Positions 6,778 to 13,877 are shown, counted from the first letter of the stretch. The stretch: 29,331 bases of DNA from Eubacterium sp. (GCA_017475785.1 JAFVEX010000038.1:1-29331); one strand, 5' to 3'. Translations and numbers: made by a program. Notes: generated by a model from the sequence alone, not told the origin.

Positions 6778-7479
6778 TCAAAGATATTGCAGAATCTCTT
6801 CCGGCCGTTCGGCAAAATGCGTGCTGCCTTCGAGTTCCCCGCGGCTTCCGTACCCGTACAGGCATCCGATAAAAGGAACCCCGGCGGCCTGCGCTCCATG
6901 CAGGTCACTGCTGCGGTCACCGATGACCGCGCAGATTTCCGAATCTGCCGCAGTGCTCCAGTCTGTGGAGACGACAGGTGATTTTTTGAGTGCGCCCGGC
7001 AGATCCTTCTGGATATCCAGAAGGATCTCGTCCTTAGGCGCGTTATTCCATGTCTCACACGCAAAAAACGCTGTAAACCATTGCTCCATATGAAACGCGT
7101 CCCAGTGTGCCTGAGCATAGGAGTTTCCACAGTTGCTCAGAACAGCCATGGCAAAGCCTTTCTGCTTTAATGTATCCAGCATTTCCACGGCTCCGTGGTA
7201 CCATCTGCCCAGACCATGTTGCAGGTTCTGAAGCATGTGATCGCCGACGCGTCTGCCTGCTCTGAATTTGAGGGCGTCGTCCAGCTCCGGCATGAAATCC
7301 TTCCACATGTCTGCGGTATTCATTCCGAGCCAGCTGCTGATTCTGGCGTCAGACGGAAGTTCGACAGACTGACCGCACTCCTCGCGCAGCCAGTCGACTA
7401 CAGCTGCGATTGCCGGCTTGTAGATGCGCATGGTTACATGGATCGTACCATCATAATCAAAGATCAGAAGATGATGCAT
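6778..7479 (-). CDS. HAD-superfamily hydrolase, phosphoglycolate-phosphatase-like
   Basis: A 233-aa cytoplasmic phosphatase of the haloacid dehalogenase superfamily. Motif I is FDYDGT with nucleophile Asp8 and general acid Asp10. Motif II is the Ser in VLSNCGN. Motif III is the Lys in APKDEI. Motif IV is VIGDRSSD with the two metal-binding Asp residues. The helical cap lies between residues ~15 and 90, as in Gph/PGMB-type members. The substrate is unknown; likely a small phosphorylated metabolite. A strong AGGAGG (complement of 7486-7494 region) precedes the ATG at 7479. It is transcribed on its own, convergent with the UvrA-like gene and downstream of the C39-like gene on the same strand. 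Confidence 0.88.
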   Translation of the reverse strand: MHHLLIFDYDGTIHVTMRIYKPAIAAVVDWLREECGQSVELPSDARISSWLGMNTADMWKDFMPELDDALKFRAGRRVGDHMLQNLQHGLGRWYHGAVEMLDTLKQKGFAMAVLSNCGNSYAQAHWDAFHMEQWFTAFFACETWNNAPKDEILLDIQKDLPGALKKSPVVSTDWSTAADSEICAVIGDRSSDLHGAQAAGVPFIGCLYGYGSRGELEGSTHFAERPEEILQYL

Positions 7480-7594
7480 TCGTGAATTCCTCCTGAAAAT
7501 TAATCAGCATGATTCCTTCTGAAAGTATATTATGTTCAGCCACGGAAAGCAAGTGTATGTACAGATCTCCCAACAAAATACAGAGCTTCAGGTC

Positions 7595-9343
7595 TCATTT
7601 TTGCATTACGCAGTAACTCCCGGAACTGCCATTTCCCAGATGGGAGTTGAAGCTTTCCCATTTATTGAGTTTTCCGCTCCAGATATATGTCTGCGATGTG
7701 TTGTTGGGATCAGCTACCGCAAATTTGCCGTCTTTGTATCCGTGGATCAGGACAAAATGACCGCCGCCTGAGCCGACGTCTCCGCCCCGGGTATTGCCTG
7801 CGCCGCCATAGATTGACCGGGTGACCCAGACGACGATAAAGTGCCCTTTCATCAGGTGGTCAACCATCTGGTCTCTGGTGAGCGAAGTGACGGTTCCTTT
7901 CAGGCCATACTTTCTGGCAGACAGTACGCCGACGTCATAGTTGCTGCCGCGGCCGTTGAAGCCGCAGCGGATGGAATTCAGATCCGTCGGCAATGTGAGC
8001 TTTCCGCGCAGGGCAGTCAGAGCCATGGCACAGGAGGTAATTCCGCAGGCTCCGTTGCCGAGGCGGTAGCCGTTCCACGTCCGGGCGTTTGGAAACCAGG
8101 TGTGCGTCCACTTGCCGTTTTCGCGAACGCCACACTGTTGGTTAATATAAGTGATTCCCATGATCCGCCCTTCAGCGCTGCCAGTTTTCTGGTTAAAAAT
8201 CCATGTGTCGCCTTCGATCTTCCTGGAGCCGGTGACTTTTTTTCCTTTGTAATAATAATAGGTTTTATCTTTTTCCTTTACGAACCCGTTGGCGTATTTA
8301 AAGGTGGCGGTGACCGTCAGGTTTGAGGTGATTTTTTTAAAGGATTTATTCCATTTGCTGAATTGATAGCCGGTGTGTCTCGGAACAGAAGGGGGAGAAG
8401 CTGCTTTTCCGGATTTTACCGTCTGAGTTTTCAGTGTCTTTTTCGTCACACCATCCTTGAAGGTGACTTTATAAGACTTTACTGCCGTGGATTTTTTCGC
8501 TGAGGCGGAGGAGGCCTTCTGCGTTGAGGCAGAGGTGGTTTTCGTTGTAGATTTCGCCGTGGATTTTGTTGTAGATTTTGCTGTAGATTTGGTTGTAGAT
8601 TTCGAAGTGGTTTTCGGCGCAGAATCGGATTTGCCTGTATCGGCAGATTTGGTGCTGGCCGCAGTCTTTGACTTGGAGGATTGCGCGGCAGCGGATGTTT
8701 TGGAAGTGGCAGTCTGTGCTCCCGCTGACGAACTTGAAGCGGGCGACTGCCCTTTGGGAGCTGTGCCTGAAGTCGAAGCAGCCGACGCACCCGAAGCAGA
8801 GCCTGTGCCAGCCGAAGCGCCTGAACCCGAAGCGGACGACGTACCCGAAGAACCAGAGCCGGAGCCTGCAGATGCACCCGCCGAAGCAGAGCCTGTGCCG
8901 GACGAAGAACCAGAACCAGCTGCAGAGCCAGCTGATGAACCGGTTCCCGACCCGCCAGATGACCCGGCGGATGAGCCTGCACTACCTGCAGCTTCAGATC
9001 CTGCCCCGCTCCCCGCGGGAGCGGCAGAGTAGATTGCGGTGATTGTCATGTCGCGCGTGACAGACAAATAGGAAGATGAATTCCATTTACTGAACTGATA
9101 ACCTGCGTGCTTTGGGGGAACCGGGGCAAAAGCCGGCCTTCCTGCCGGGACTGCCAGCGTCTGGATTGCCGCGCCTGTAAGGCCGTCCACGAAGCGGACA
9201 GAGTACTTAGTGCCGCTGTAAGGGATACCGACCGCAGCCGCTCGGATGAGGCGGCAGTTCATTGCCGCTGAAGCCGGAAGTACCAGGATGAAAGTGAGTG
9301 TACAGATCCATAGAAGTTGACGGGCTTTTTTTCTCATAGACAT
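7595..9343 (-). CDS. Secreted C39-like cysteine peptidase with InlB-type repeats and low-complexity linker
   Basis: A 582-aa exported protein. Residues 1-27 form a signal peptide (MRKK start, hydrophobic core, ASA cleavage site). Residues ~46-107 and ~290-350 are two InlB-B/Listeria-Bacteroides-type repeats, each with GYQFSKWN. Between them lie a Gly/Ser/Ala-rich linker (~108-210) and a Lys/Ser/Thr-rich linker (~211-290). Residues ~352-392 resemble a choline-binding-type wall repeat. The C-terminal ~190 residues are a C39-like papain-fold peptidase: Cys433 in GACGITS, His529 in GGHFVLIHGY, Asp545 in VADPNN. It probably cuts peptides or wall cross-links at the cell surface. The start at 9343 is chosen because AAGGA lies six bases upstream; a TTG at 9361 would place the RBS inside the gene. 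Its ~200-base leader contains an attenuator-like structure. Confidence 0.85.
   Translation of the reverse strand: MSMRKKARQLLWICTLTFILVLPASAAMNCRLIRAAAVGIPYSGTKYSVRFVDGLTGAAIQTLAVPAGRPAFAPVPPKHAGYQFSKWNSSSYLSVTRDMTITAIYSAAPAGSGAGSEAAGSAGSSAGSSGGSGTGSSAGSAAGSGSSSGTGSASAGASAGSGSGSSGTSSASGSGASAGTGSASGASAASTSGTAPKGQSPASSSSAGAQTATSKTSAAAQSSKSKTAASTKSADTGKSDSAPKTTSKSTTKSTAKSTTKSTAKSTTKTTSASTQKASSASAKKSTAVKSYKVTFKDGVTKKTLKTQTVKSGKAASPPSVPRHTGYQFSKWNKSFKKITSNLTVTATFKYANGFVKEKDKTYYYYKGKKVTGSRKIEGDTWIFNQKTGSAEGRIMGITYINQQCGVRENGKWTHTWFPNARTWNGYRLGNGACGITSCAMALTALRGKLTLPTDLNSIRCGFNGRGSNYDVGVLSARKYGLKGTVTSLTRDQMVDHLMKGHFIVVWVTRSIYGGAGNTRGGDVGSGGGHFVLIHGYKDGKFAVADPNNTSQTYIWSGKLNKWESFNSHLGNGSSGSYCVMQK
8540..8602 (-). 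repeat. Tandem KSTTKSTAKS coding repeat in C39-like protein linker
   Basis: Residues ~248-268 repeat the KSTT/KSTA tetrad. In DNA this is a run of ~12-base GTAGATTT-type units on the plus strand. A longer degenerate Gly/Ser/Ala repeat follows upstream in the gene (about 8710-9020). Such regions are prone to slippage and length variation. The long plus-strand frame across it, rich in Asp, Glu and Val, is only the complement of this bias. Confidence 0.7.
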
Positions 9344-9435
9344 TTGGATTCCTTTCTGCAATTTCTTTTGTGACTGATTCGTGTGTGGAGTTTCCTTGAG
9401 ATTCGCAGAAGAATGTTACAATCCTATGAACTGGG

Positions 9436-9478
9436 AAGAAACAGAAAAAGCCAGCCAGGACAGAATCTGCCCTGCCGG
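9436..9478 (-). terminator. Intrinsic-terminator-like hairpin inside the leader of the C39-like gene
   Basis: On the minus strand CCGGCAGGGCAG (9478-9467), an ATT loop, then CTGTCCTGGCTGG (9463-9451) form a 12-bp stem with one bulged G. It is followed at once by CTTTTTCTGTTTCTT (9450-9436). An upstream segment, CTGCC-TGCC (9505-9497), can pair with GGCAGGGCAG (9476-9467) and would break the terminator. The hairpin stands between the likely promoter (9554-9582) and the gene start (9343), and no minus-strand gene precedes it. It therefore looks like a conditional attenuator, or the end of a ~110-nt small RNA. Confidence 0.6.
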
Positions 9479-9553
9479 CGAGAATGGATCTGACGGGGCA
9501 GGCAGTCTGCAGCGTGACCGGATGCAGCTGTCATACTCTGTCATGTGCATGTC

Positions 9554-9582
9554 AGTATACCATAATCATTCCACGATGTAAA
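9554..9582 (-). promoter_or_regulatory. Sigma-A-type promoter for the C39-like gene
   Basis: On the minus strand, -35 TTTACA (complement of 9577-9582), a 17-base spacer, and -10 TATACT (complement of 9554-9559) with the extended TG element. The predicted transcript start is near 9547, which gives a leader of about 200 bases before the ATG at 9343. Confidence 0.65.
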
Positions 9583-9681
9583 CATAAAGAAATTGCATAT
9601 CTGAAATTTTTGAAATGTGTGAGAATCATTGCACGAATCATTGCGCAAATGGTACATTTTTTACGCTTTTCTCAGGAACCA

Positions 9682-9690
9682 TGGTATAAT
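9682..9690 (+). promoter_or_regulatory. Extended -10 promoter immediately before the PlsY-like gene
   Basis: TG-G-TATAAT (9682-9690) is a perfect extended -10 element. Its end lies six bases before the ATG at 9697, so the predicted transcript start falls on or next to the A of the start codon. The -35 region is weak (TTTACG, 9660-9665, at a 19-base spacing), which is usual for extended -10 promoters. Confidence 0.55.
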
Positions 9691-9696
9691 CCATTC

Positions 9697-10320
9697 ATGG
9701 ACAGATTCATTTCAATTTTGATCGGCTATGGGTTCGGCTGCTTCCTGACTGCGGAGCTTGTCGCAAAAAGCTTTGCCGGAAAAACGGCGAAGGAGCTGGG
9801 CGGAACCGGCAATCCCGGTATGGCGAACGTCATGGCACAGCTGGGATTTATTCCGGGAATTCTGACGCTCGCAGGGGATCTTGCCAAGTGCGTGCTTGCG
9901 TCGCTGACCGTCTGGCTGTTATTTGGATCTGGTGGAGGGATTCTCATTTTATATGCGGGACTCGGCTGTACACTGGGGCATGATTTTCCATTCTGGAGAA
10001 AATTCCGGGGAGGAAAGGGCGTCGCGACGACTTCCATCGCAATTGTCTTGTATGCCTTTTTGCCCGGGCTTTTGGCGAATGCCGCCGGCATGCTTGTGGT
10101 ATTTTTTACAAAGTATCTGTGCATTGGCGGCCCGGTGATACCGCTTGTCTTCATGATCGCGATGGCCGTCCGGGGAGAGCCGGAGGCGGCCGTGGCTGCG
10201 CTTGTGCTTGCGGTTTTGTCATTCTGGTCACATGGTTCAGCGATCAGGGGAATTCGCGCCGGGGAGACGAAACGGACAGATGTACTGGCTGCAATCAAGA
10301 AGAAAGTCAGACGTTCATAA
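9697..10320 (+). CDS. PlsY-like glycerol-3-phosphate acyltransferase family membrane protein
   Basis: A 207-aa integral membrane protein with about five hydrophobic segments. PlsY transfers an acyl group from acyl-phosphate to glycerol-3-phosphate, the first step of phospholipid synthesis. Recognisable motifs: GTGNPGMANVM (counterpart of SGNIGATNV), GHDFPFWRKFRGGKGVATT (counterpart of GHxFPVFxxFxGGKGVAT) and a C-terminal HGSAIRGIRAGETKR in place of the usual RHxxNIxRLxxGxE. Motifs 1 and 3 differ clearly from canonical PlsY, so it may be a paralogue with another substrate. The start at 9697 fits the family N-terminus (MDRFISILIGYGFG); a frame opening at 9484 adds 71 unrelated residues. No ribosome binding site is correctly spaced; the gene may be leaderless. 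Confidence 0.8.
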   Translation: MDRFISILIGYGFGCFLTAELVAKSFAGKTAKELGGTGNPGMANVMAQLGFIPGILTLAGDLAKCVLASLTVWLLFGSGGGILILYAGLGCTLGHDFPFWRKFRGGKGVATTSIAIVLYAFLPGLLANAAGMLVVFFTKYLCIGGPVIPLVFMIAMAVRGEPEAAVAALVLAVLSFWSHGSAIRGIRAGETKRTDVLAAIKKKVRRS

Positions 10321-10371
10321 AAATCCTGGAAACGATTTACGGTGGTTTTTTGTCAGACAGAGGAATGACAG

Positions 10372-11184
10372 ATGGAGTCAGAGGCATATACACAATTTGC
10401 GGAAGTATATGATTTGTTCATGGATAACGTCGCGTATGACCAGTGGAGCGGGTATCTCGTAAAAAAACTCCGCGAACTGGGCATCCATGAAGGAATTGTC
10501 TGCGAGCTTGGCTGCGGAACCGGCAGTATGACGGAGCTGCTGGCAGAGGCCGGCTACGACATGATCGGGATTGACGGTTCGCCGGAGATGCTGGAAATCG
10601 CGTTGGAGAAGAAGCTGGCTTCCGGCTATGATATTTTGTATCTGCTGCAGGATATGCGCGCGTTTGAGCTGTATGGCACGGTTCGCGCCGTGGTCAGCGT
10701 GTGCGACAGCCTGAATTATCTTCTTGAGCCCGGGGACTTGCGGCAGACGTTTCGGCTGGTGAACAACTATCTGGATCCGGGCGGATATTTTATTTTTGAC
10801 ATGAATACACCTGCCCGGTATGAGGCAATCGGCGACTGCACGATTGCGGAGAACCGGGATGAGGGAAGTTTTATCTGGGAGAATCTTTATGATCCGGAGA
10901 CAAAGATTAATGAGTACCTGCTGACGCTGTTTCTTCCCGAGGAAGCGGAAAGAGCCGTCGGCGCGCCTGGCCGGGAGGCAGACATACAGGGAGAAGGACA
11001 GGAAGTGCTTTACCGCAAGGCGGAGGAGCTTCACACGCAGCGCGCGTACACAAGCAGGGAAGTGAAGGAATTGCTGGAGGAGGCCGGTCTGGAGTTTGTG
11101 GGTGCCTGGGAGGCATACACAGAGATTTCTGCGTCGGAGGAGGCGGAGCGGATTTTATACATTGCACGGGAGTGTATGAAGTAA
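10372..11184 (+). CDS. Class I SAM-dependent methyltransferase
   Basis: A 270-aa cytoplasmic methyltransferase. The SAM-binding motif I is VCELGCGTGSMTELL (residues ~43-57), followed by the acidic residue of motif II in IGIDGSPEML and by DMRAFEL (motif III region). FDMNTPARYE and the C-terminal VKELLEEAGLEFVGAWEAY are typical of the small-molecule methyltransferase family found beside housekeeping genes in Clostridia. The substrate is unknown. AGGAA (10361-10365) lies seven bases before the ATG. It starts 51 bases after the PlsY-like gene, with no terminator between, so the two are probably cotranscribed. Confidence 0.88.
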   Translation: MESEAYTQFAEVYDLFMDNVAYDQWSGYLVKKLRELGIHEGIVCELGCGTGSMTELLAEAGYDMIGIDGSPEMLEIALEKKLASGYDILYLLQDMRAFELYGTVRAVVSVCDSLNYLLEPGDLRQTFRLVNNYLDPGGYFIFDMNTPARYEAIGDCTIAENRDEGSFIWENLYDPETKINEYLLTLFLPEEAERAVGAPGREADIQGEGQEVLYRKAEELHTQRAYTSREVKELLEEAGLEFVGAWEAYTEISASEEAERILYIARECMK

Positions 11185-11302
11185 AAACAGAAGAATCTGC
11201 CGGATCTGTACCTGACGGAAGAAACGGCCACACAGAAAAATCTGCGGGCCAGACGGAAAATGCTTATGTGAAAAACTGATAAGGAAAAGGAGTATTTTAA
11301 AA

Positions 11303-11749
11303 ATGGCAAAAATCACAACAGTTGCGCACACAGGATTTATCGTAGAAGATATCGAGGCACAGATCAGCTTCTGGACAGACATACTGGGCGGAGAAGTGAT
11401 CAGCCGGGGAGACGCCGCCGGCGAGGTGATCGGAATCGGCGTGCTGGGAGTTGAGCGGGATGCTGCGATGAAGACCGCAGTGGTACGCGCGGGCGGCCAC
11501 GAGCTGGAGTTTTTCCAGTTTACTGATCCCGCGAGCGCGCCGTATCACGGTGACATGTCCAGATCCGGCTCGGCACATGTGGCCATGTATGTGGACGATC
11601 TGCAGGAGATGTATGAAGAACTGACCGGGAAGGGCGTGCGGTTTCACTCGGGAGTGAACTGCGATTATGCGGAGGATGGATCTGTTGCTCTGAAATGGGT
11701 GTATCTGCGGGATCCTAATAATATCTGTATTGAGCTGATGGAGAAGTGA
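11303..11749 (+). CDS. Single-domain VOC family protein (glyoxalase/methylmalonyl-CoA epimerase-like)
   Basis: A 148-aa cytoplasmic VOC protein. The N-terminal HTGFIVEDIEAQISFWTD carries the first metal-ligand His. ELEFFQF gives a Glu in the middle. SAHVAMYVDDLQEMYEEL carries the second half's His. The C-terminal YLRDPNNICIELME has the final Glu typical of glyoxalase I, epimerases and fosfomycin-resistance-type enzymes. The reaction is not assignable from sequence. AAAGGAG lies before the ATG. The gene follows the methyltransferase with a 118-base gap that holds nothing recognisable except A-rich sequence. Confidence 0.85.
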   Translation: MAKITTVAHTGFIVEDIEAQISFWTDILGGEVISRGDAAGEVIGIGVLGVERDAAMKTAVVRAGGHELEFFQFTDPASAPYHGDMSRSGSAHVAMYVDDLQEMYEELTGKGVRFHSGVNCDYAEDGSVALKWVYLRDPNNICIELMEK

Positions 11750-11766
11750 TTCTGGCGATACGAAGC

Positions 11767-11787
11767 CTGCAGAGCTCCTGCAGTTTT
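11767..11787 (+). terminator. Short terminator-like hairpin after the VOC gene
   Basis: CTGCAG (11767-11772), a five-base loop and CTGCAG (11778-11783) form a 6-bp stem followed by TTTT and a second T-run (TTTTT) about eight bases on. The stem is short, so termination may be partial. It lies 18 bases after the stop codon and before hslO. Confidence 0.4.
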
Positions 11788-11898
11788 CCTGCATTTTTCC
11801 TGCGCAAAGTGTACAAGTAGTTGGGAAACGATGTGTCAGGCAGCCGGCACAATATTGACAGTTGACAGAAATCAAGAGATGTGGAAGGAAGTAAGAAA

Positions 11899-12768
11899 AT
11901 GGACTACATTGTCAGAGCGACCGCTGCGGGCGGACAGATCCGCGCGTTTGCGGCGAATACTCATGATATGGTGGAGCGCGCGAGGACGATCCACGACACG
12001 ACGCCTGTAGCAAGCGCAGCGCTGGGCCGTCTGTTGACCGCCGGCGCGATGATGGGCATTATGATGAAAGGGGACAGAGATCTCCTGAGCATTACGATCA
12101 AGGGAGACGGGCCGATCGGCGGACTGACGGTCACGGCGGACGCGCACGGGAATGTCAAGGGGTTTCCCTACAATCCCGACGTACCGGTTCTGATCAGCAA
12201 AAAGCACAAGCTGGACGTCGGCGCGGCACTTGGAAACGGCGTTCTGACGGTGGTCAAGGACCTGGGGCTGAAGGAGCCCTACTCCGGCCAGATTGACCTC
12301 CAGAGCGGGGAGATCGGCGATGACCTGGCCTATTATTTCATGATCAGCGAACAGATACCGTCATCGGTCGGCGTCGGCGTATTGGTCGATACGGACGATT
12401 CCATTCTGCAGGCCGGTGGGTTTATCATCCAGCTGATGCCGGACGCGGAAGAGGAGACCATCGCGCAGCTGGAAAAAAACCTGACAGGCGTTCATTCCGT
12501 CACGGTAATGCTGACGGAAGGACTGTCGCCGGAGCAGATACTCGAGAAGCTGCTCGGAAATCTCGGCCTGGAGATCAATGAAACGCTCCCGGCGAGATAC
12601 CAGTGTAACTGCAGCCGGGAGCGCGTCACAAAAGCGCTGATCAGTCTGGGTGAAAAAGAACTCCGGTCACTCGCAGAAGAAGGGAAGCCCGTGACGCTCC
12701 ACTGCGACTTCTGCAAGAGCGACTATACGTTTGAAGTGGATGAGATCCGCGCACTGCTGCCGGCGTGA
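11899..12768 (+). CDS. hslO: Hsp33 redox-regulated chaperonin
   Basis: A 289-aa cytoplasmic chaperone that becomes active on oxidation, when disulfides form and zinc is lost. The N-terminal domain starts DYIVRATAAGGQIRAFA and includes the TxxASAALGRLLTAGAMMG segment typical of the family. The C-terminal zinc site is intact: CNC (CxC) near residue 235 and CDFC (CxxC) near residue 268. Length matches bacterial Hsp33 (~290 aa). The start at 11899 is chosen because GGAAGGAAG (11883-11891) lies directly upstream; a GTG at 11881 would overlap that site and add six non-family residues. It stands alone, convergent with nadE. Confidence 0.96.
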   Translation: MDYIVRATAAGGQIRAFAANTHDMVERARTIHDTTPVASAALGRLLTAGAMMGIMMKGDRDLLSITIKGDGPIGGLTVTADAHGNVKGFPYNPDVPVLISKKHKLDVGAALGNGVLTVVKDLGLKEPYSGQIDLQSGEIGDDLAYYFMISEQIPSSVGVGVLVDTDDSILQAGGFIIQLMPDAEEETIAQLEKNLTGVHSVTVMLTEGLSPEQILEKLLGNLGLEINETLPARYQCNCSRERVTKALISLGEKELRSLAEEGKPVTLHCDFCKSDYTFEVDEIRALLPA

Positions 12769-12777
12769 TGCTTCCAG

Positions 12778-12847
12778 GGAAACGCTGATTTAATCCATCA
12801 CCGCTCAGCTCCCGGGAGATGACAGGCTCGAATTAATCAGTGTTTCC
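12778..12847 (-). repeat. 70-bp palindromic dispersed repeat, copy 1 (family B)
   Basis: Ends are near-perfect inverted repeats: GGAAACGCTGATT (12778-12790) against AATCAGTGTTTCC (12835-12847), one G:U-compatible mismatch. The interior includes TCCCGGGA. Read on the minus strand it contains GAGCC, then GCTGAGCGGTGATGG and ATTAAA. The same string recurs on the plus strand at 26959-27021. In both places it lies just downstream of a gene and in that gene's direction (nadE here, trmD there). Confidence 0.75.
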
Positions 12848-12854
12848 TTAAGCC

Positions 12855-12894
12855 ACAGCCGGCAGGAAACGGAATCAGGCCGTTCTTCCGCTGT
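12855..12894. terminator. Hairpin between convergent hslO and nadE
   Basis: ACAGC(C)GG (12855-12862) can pair with CCGCTGT (12888-12894), and inside it AACGG (12868-12872) pairs with CCGTT (12880-12884). It lies between two converging genes, where a bidirectional terminator is expected, but no strong T-run follows on either strand. The assignment is tentative. Confidence 0.3.
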
Positions 12895-12903
12895 TCTTGA
12901 CAT

Positions 12904-13665
12904 TTACGGCTGGAAGGACGGCATCAGCTGCAGCTTGTGCAGATTGAGCCGGTGCATCCGGTCGATTTTATTTTTAATAGCTTCATCTTCGCACTCGCCG
13001 GTCAGAATATAGTGATCGAGGGTCGCGTATGTGAAGCCGATTTTATCCTCGTCTGACATGCCGGAGAGGCCGTCGGACGGGGTCTTTCTGATTAAATACT
13101 CCGGAAGCCCCAGCACTTCACCGATCTGAATGACTTCGTGGACAAGAAGATTTGCCAGCGGGCTGAAATCACCGGCAGCGTCGCCGTATTTCGTGGAATA
13201 GCCGATGTAATCCTCCGAGCGGTTGCAGGTATTGACGACGCGCCCGCCGTTCGGCAGTGCCTGCGCGATGGCGTACAGTGTGCTCATGCGGAGACGCGGC
13301 GGCATGTTGATCATGGAATCCCGGGAGAGTTCCGTGGCGCCTTCGATGACGCCCGTCGCGAGAACCTCATTGATCGCGCCGGAGAGGCCGTTCACGCCGG
13401 CATTGATATTGACCGTCAGATGCGGGATGCCCAGATACGAAACCAGCGCTTCGGAATCACTGATGTCGCTTTGCACACCGTTTGGCATCAGGACGCCGAC
13501 CACCCGCTCTTTTCCAAGCGCTTCCGCGCACAGCGCGGCGGTGACGCTGGAGTCTTTTCCGCCGGATACCCCGACGACAACGCTGCAGCCAGGGCCGTTC
13601 GCCGCCATATAATCGCTGATCCACTGCATGATTTCATTTGCTGTCTTTTCCGGATTCTGCAACAT
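12904..13665 (-). CDS. nadE: Ammonia-dependent NAD+ synthetase
   Basis: A 253-aa cytoplasmic enzyme that amidates nicotinate adenine dinucleotide to NAD+ using ATP and ammonia. The PP-loop SGGKDSS is at residues ~34-40. Other family features: RLRMSTLYAIAQ, the NTCNRSEDYIGYSTKYGDAAGDFSP block in its usual place (split here by recognition only), IRKTPSDGL and SDEDKIGFTY. There is no N-terminal glutaminase domain, so ammonia rather than glutamine is the donor. AGGAGG-like GGAGGAATT precedes the ATG. It is a single gene. Its promoter overlaps two direct copies of a 13-base sequence that look like an operator. The segment before RLRM reads PP, where many homologues have other residues. Confidence 0.95.
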   Translation of the reverse strand: MLQNPEKTANEIMQWISDYMAANGPGCSVVVGVSGGKDSSVTAALCAEALGKERVVGVLMPNGVQSDISDSEALVSYLGIPHLTVNINAGVNGLSGAINEVLATGVIEGATELSRDSMINMPPRLRMSTLYAIAQALPNGGRVVNTCNRSEDYIGYSTKYGDAAGDFSPLANLLVHEVIQIGEVLGLPEYLIRKTPSDGLSGMSDEDKIGFTYATLDHYILTGECEDEAIKNKIDRMHRLNLHKLQLMPSFQP

Positions 13666-13685
13666 GTTTAAATTCCTCCATAAAA

Positions 13686-13715
13686 GAAATATTTCACAGA
13701 AAGAAATATTTCACA
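13686..13715 (-). promoter_or_regulatory. Tandem operator-like repeat upstream of nadE
   Basis: GAAATATTTCACA occurs at 13686-13698 and again at 13703-13715, exactly 17 bases apart. Each contains the palindrome GAAATATTTC. Read toward nadE, each is TGTGAAATATTTC. The pair straddles the predicted -10 and transcript start, 21-50 bases before the ATG, a usual place for a repressor. One half resembles a Rex-type half-site (TTGTGAA). Rex senses NADH/NAD+, which would fit an NAD gene, but the match is only partial. Confidence 0.5.
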
Positions 13716-13734
13716 AACCTGTAGTTTTTATCAA
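13706..13734 (-). promoter_or_regulatory. nadE: Candidate nadE promoter
   Basis: On the minus strand, -35 TTGATA (complement of 13729-13734), a 17-base spacer and a weak -10 AAATAT (complement of 13706-13711). The -10 lies inside the second operator-like copy. The predicted start is near 13699, about 34 bases before the ATG. Confidence 0.35.
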
Positions 13735-13848
13735 TCAGACGAACCACTGTTTTCATGATAAAAAAGATTGTTGTGTACGTCAAGCGCAACCACCAGCTTT
13801 TTGAGTGGCATTTTGTGCTGATGAGCATTGCCCGGGCGCCGTTTCGGC

Positions 13849-13877
13849 TTGCCTGCCGTCTTTATTTTATATATGAT
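13849..13877 (+). promoter_or_regulatory. Candidate promoter of the addB-addA operon
   Basis: TTGCCT (13849-13854), a 17-base A+T-rich spacer, and TATGAT (13872-13877). The start would be near 13884, giving a leader of about 47 bases with AGGAG (13916-13920) before the addB ATG at 13931. The rest of the gap 13735-13848 shows nothing further that I recognise. Confidence 0.5.

Noticed and set aside
8487..9032. Plus-strand 181-codon frame rich in Asp, Glu, Val and Pro
   Set aside because: It is the complement of the Ser/Gly/Ala/Lys low-complexity linker of the C39-like gene; the repetitive composition keeps the frame open by chance.
9501..9530. c-di-GMP-I riboswitch suggested by a GGTCACGC string on the minus strand
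   Set aside because: The conserved GGGCAAACC and GCAAAGCC blocks of that class are absent.
9484..9696. Upstream extension of the PlsY-like gene
   Set aside because: The extra 71 residues do not resemble the family, and the segment contains promoters for both directions.
11855..11867. Two TTGACA boxes before hslO
   Set aside because: No -10 element at 16-18 bases from either box, and the second is too close to the start codon to serve as a promoter for it.
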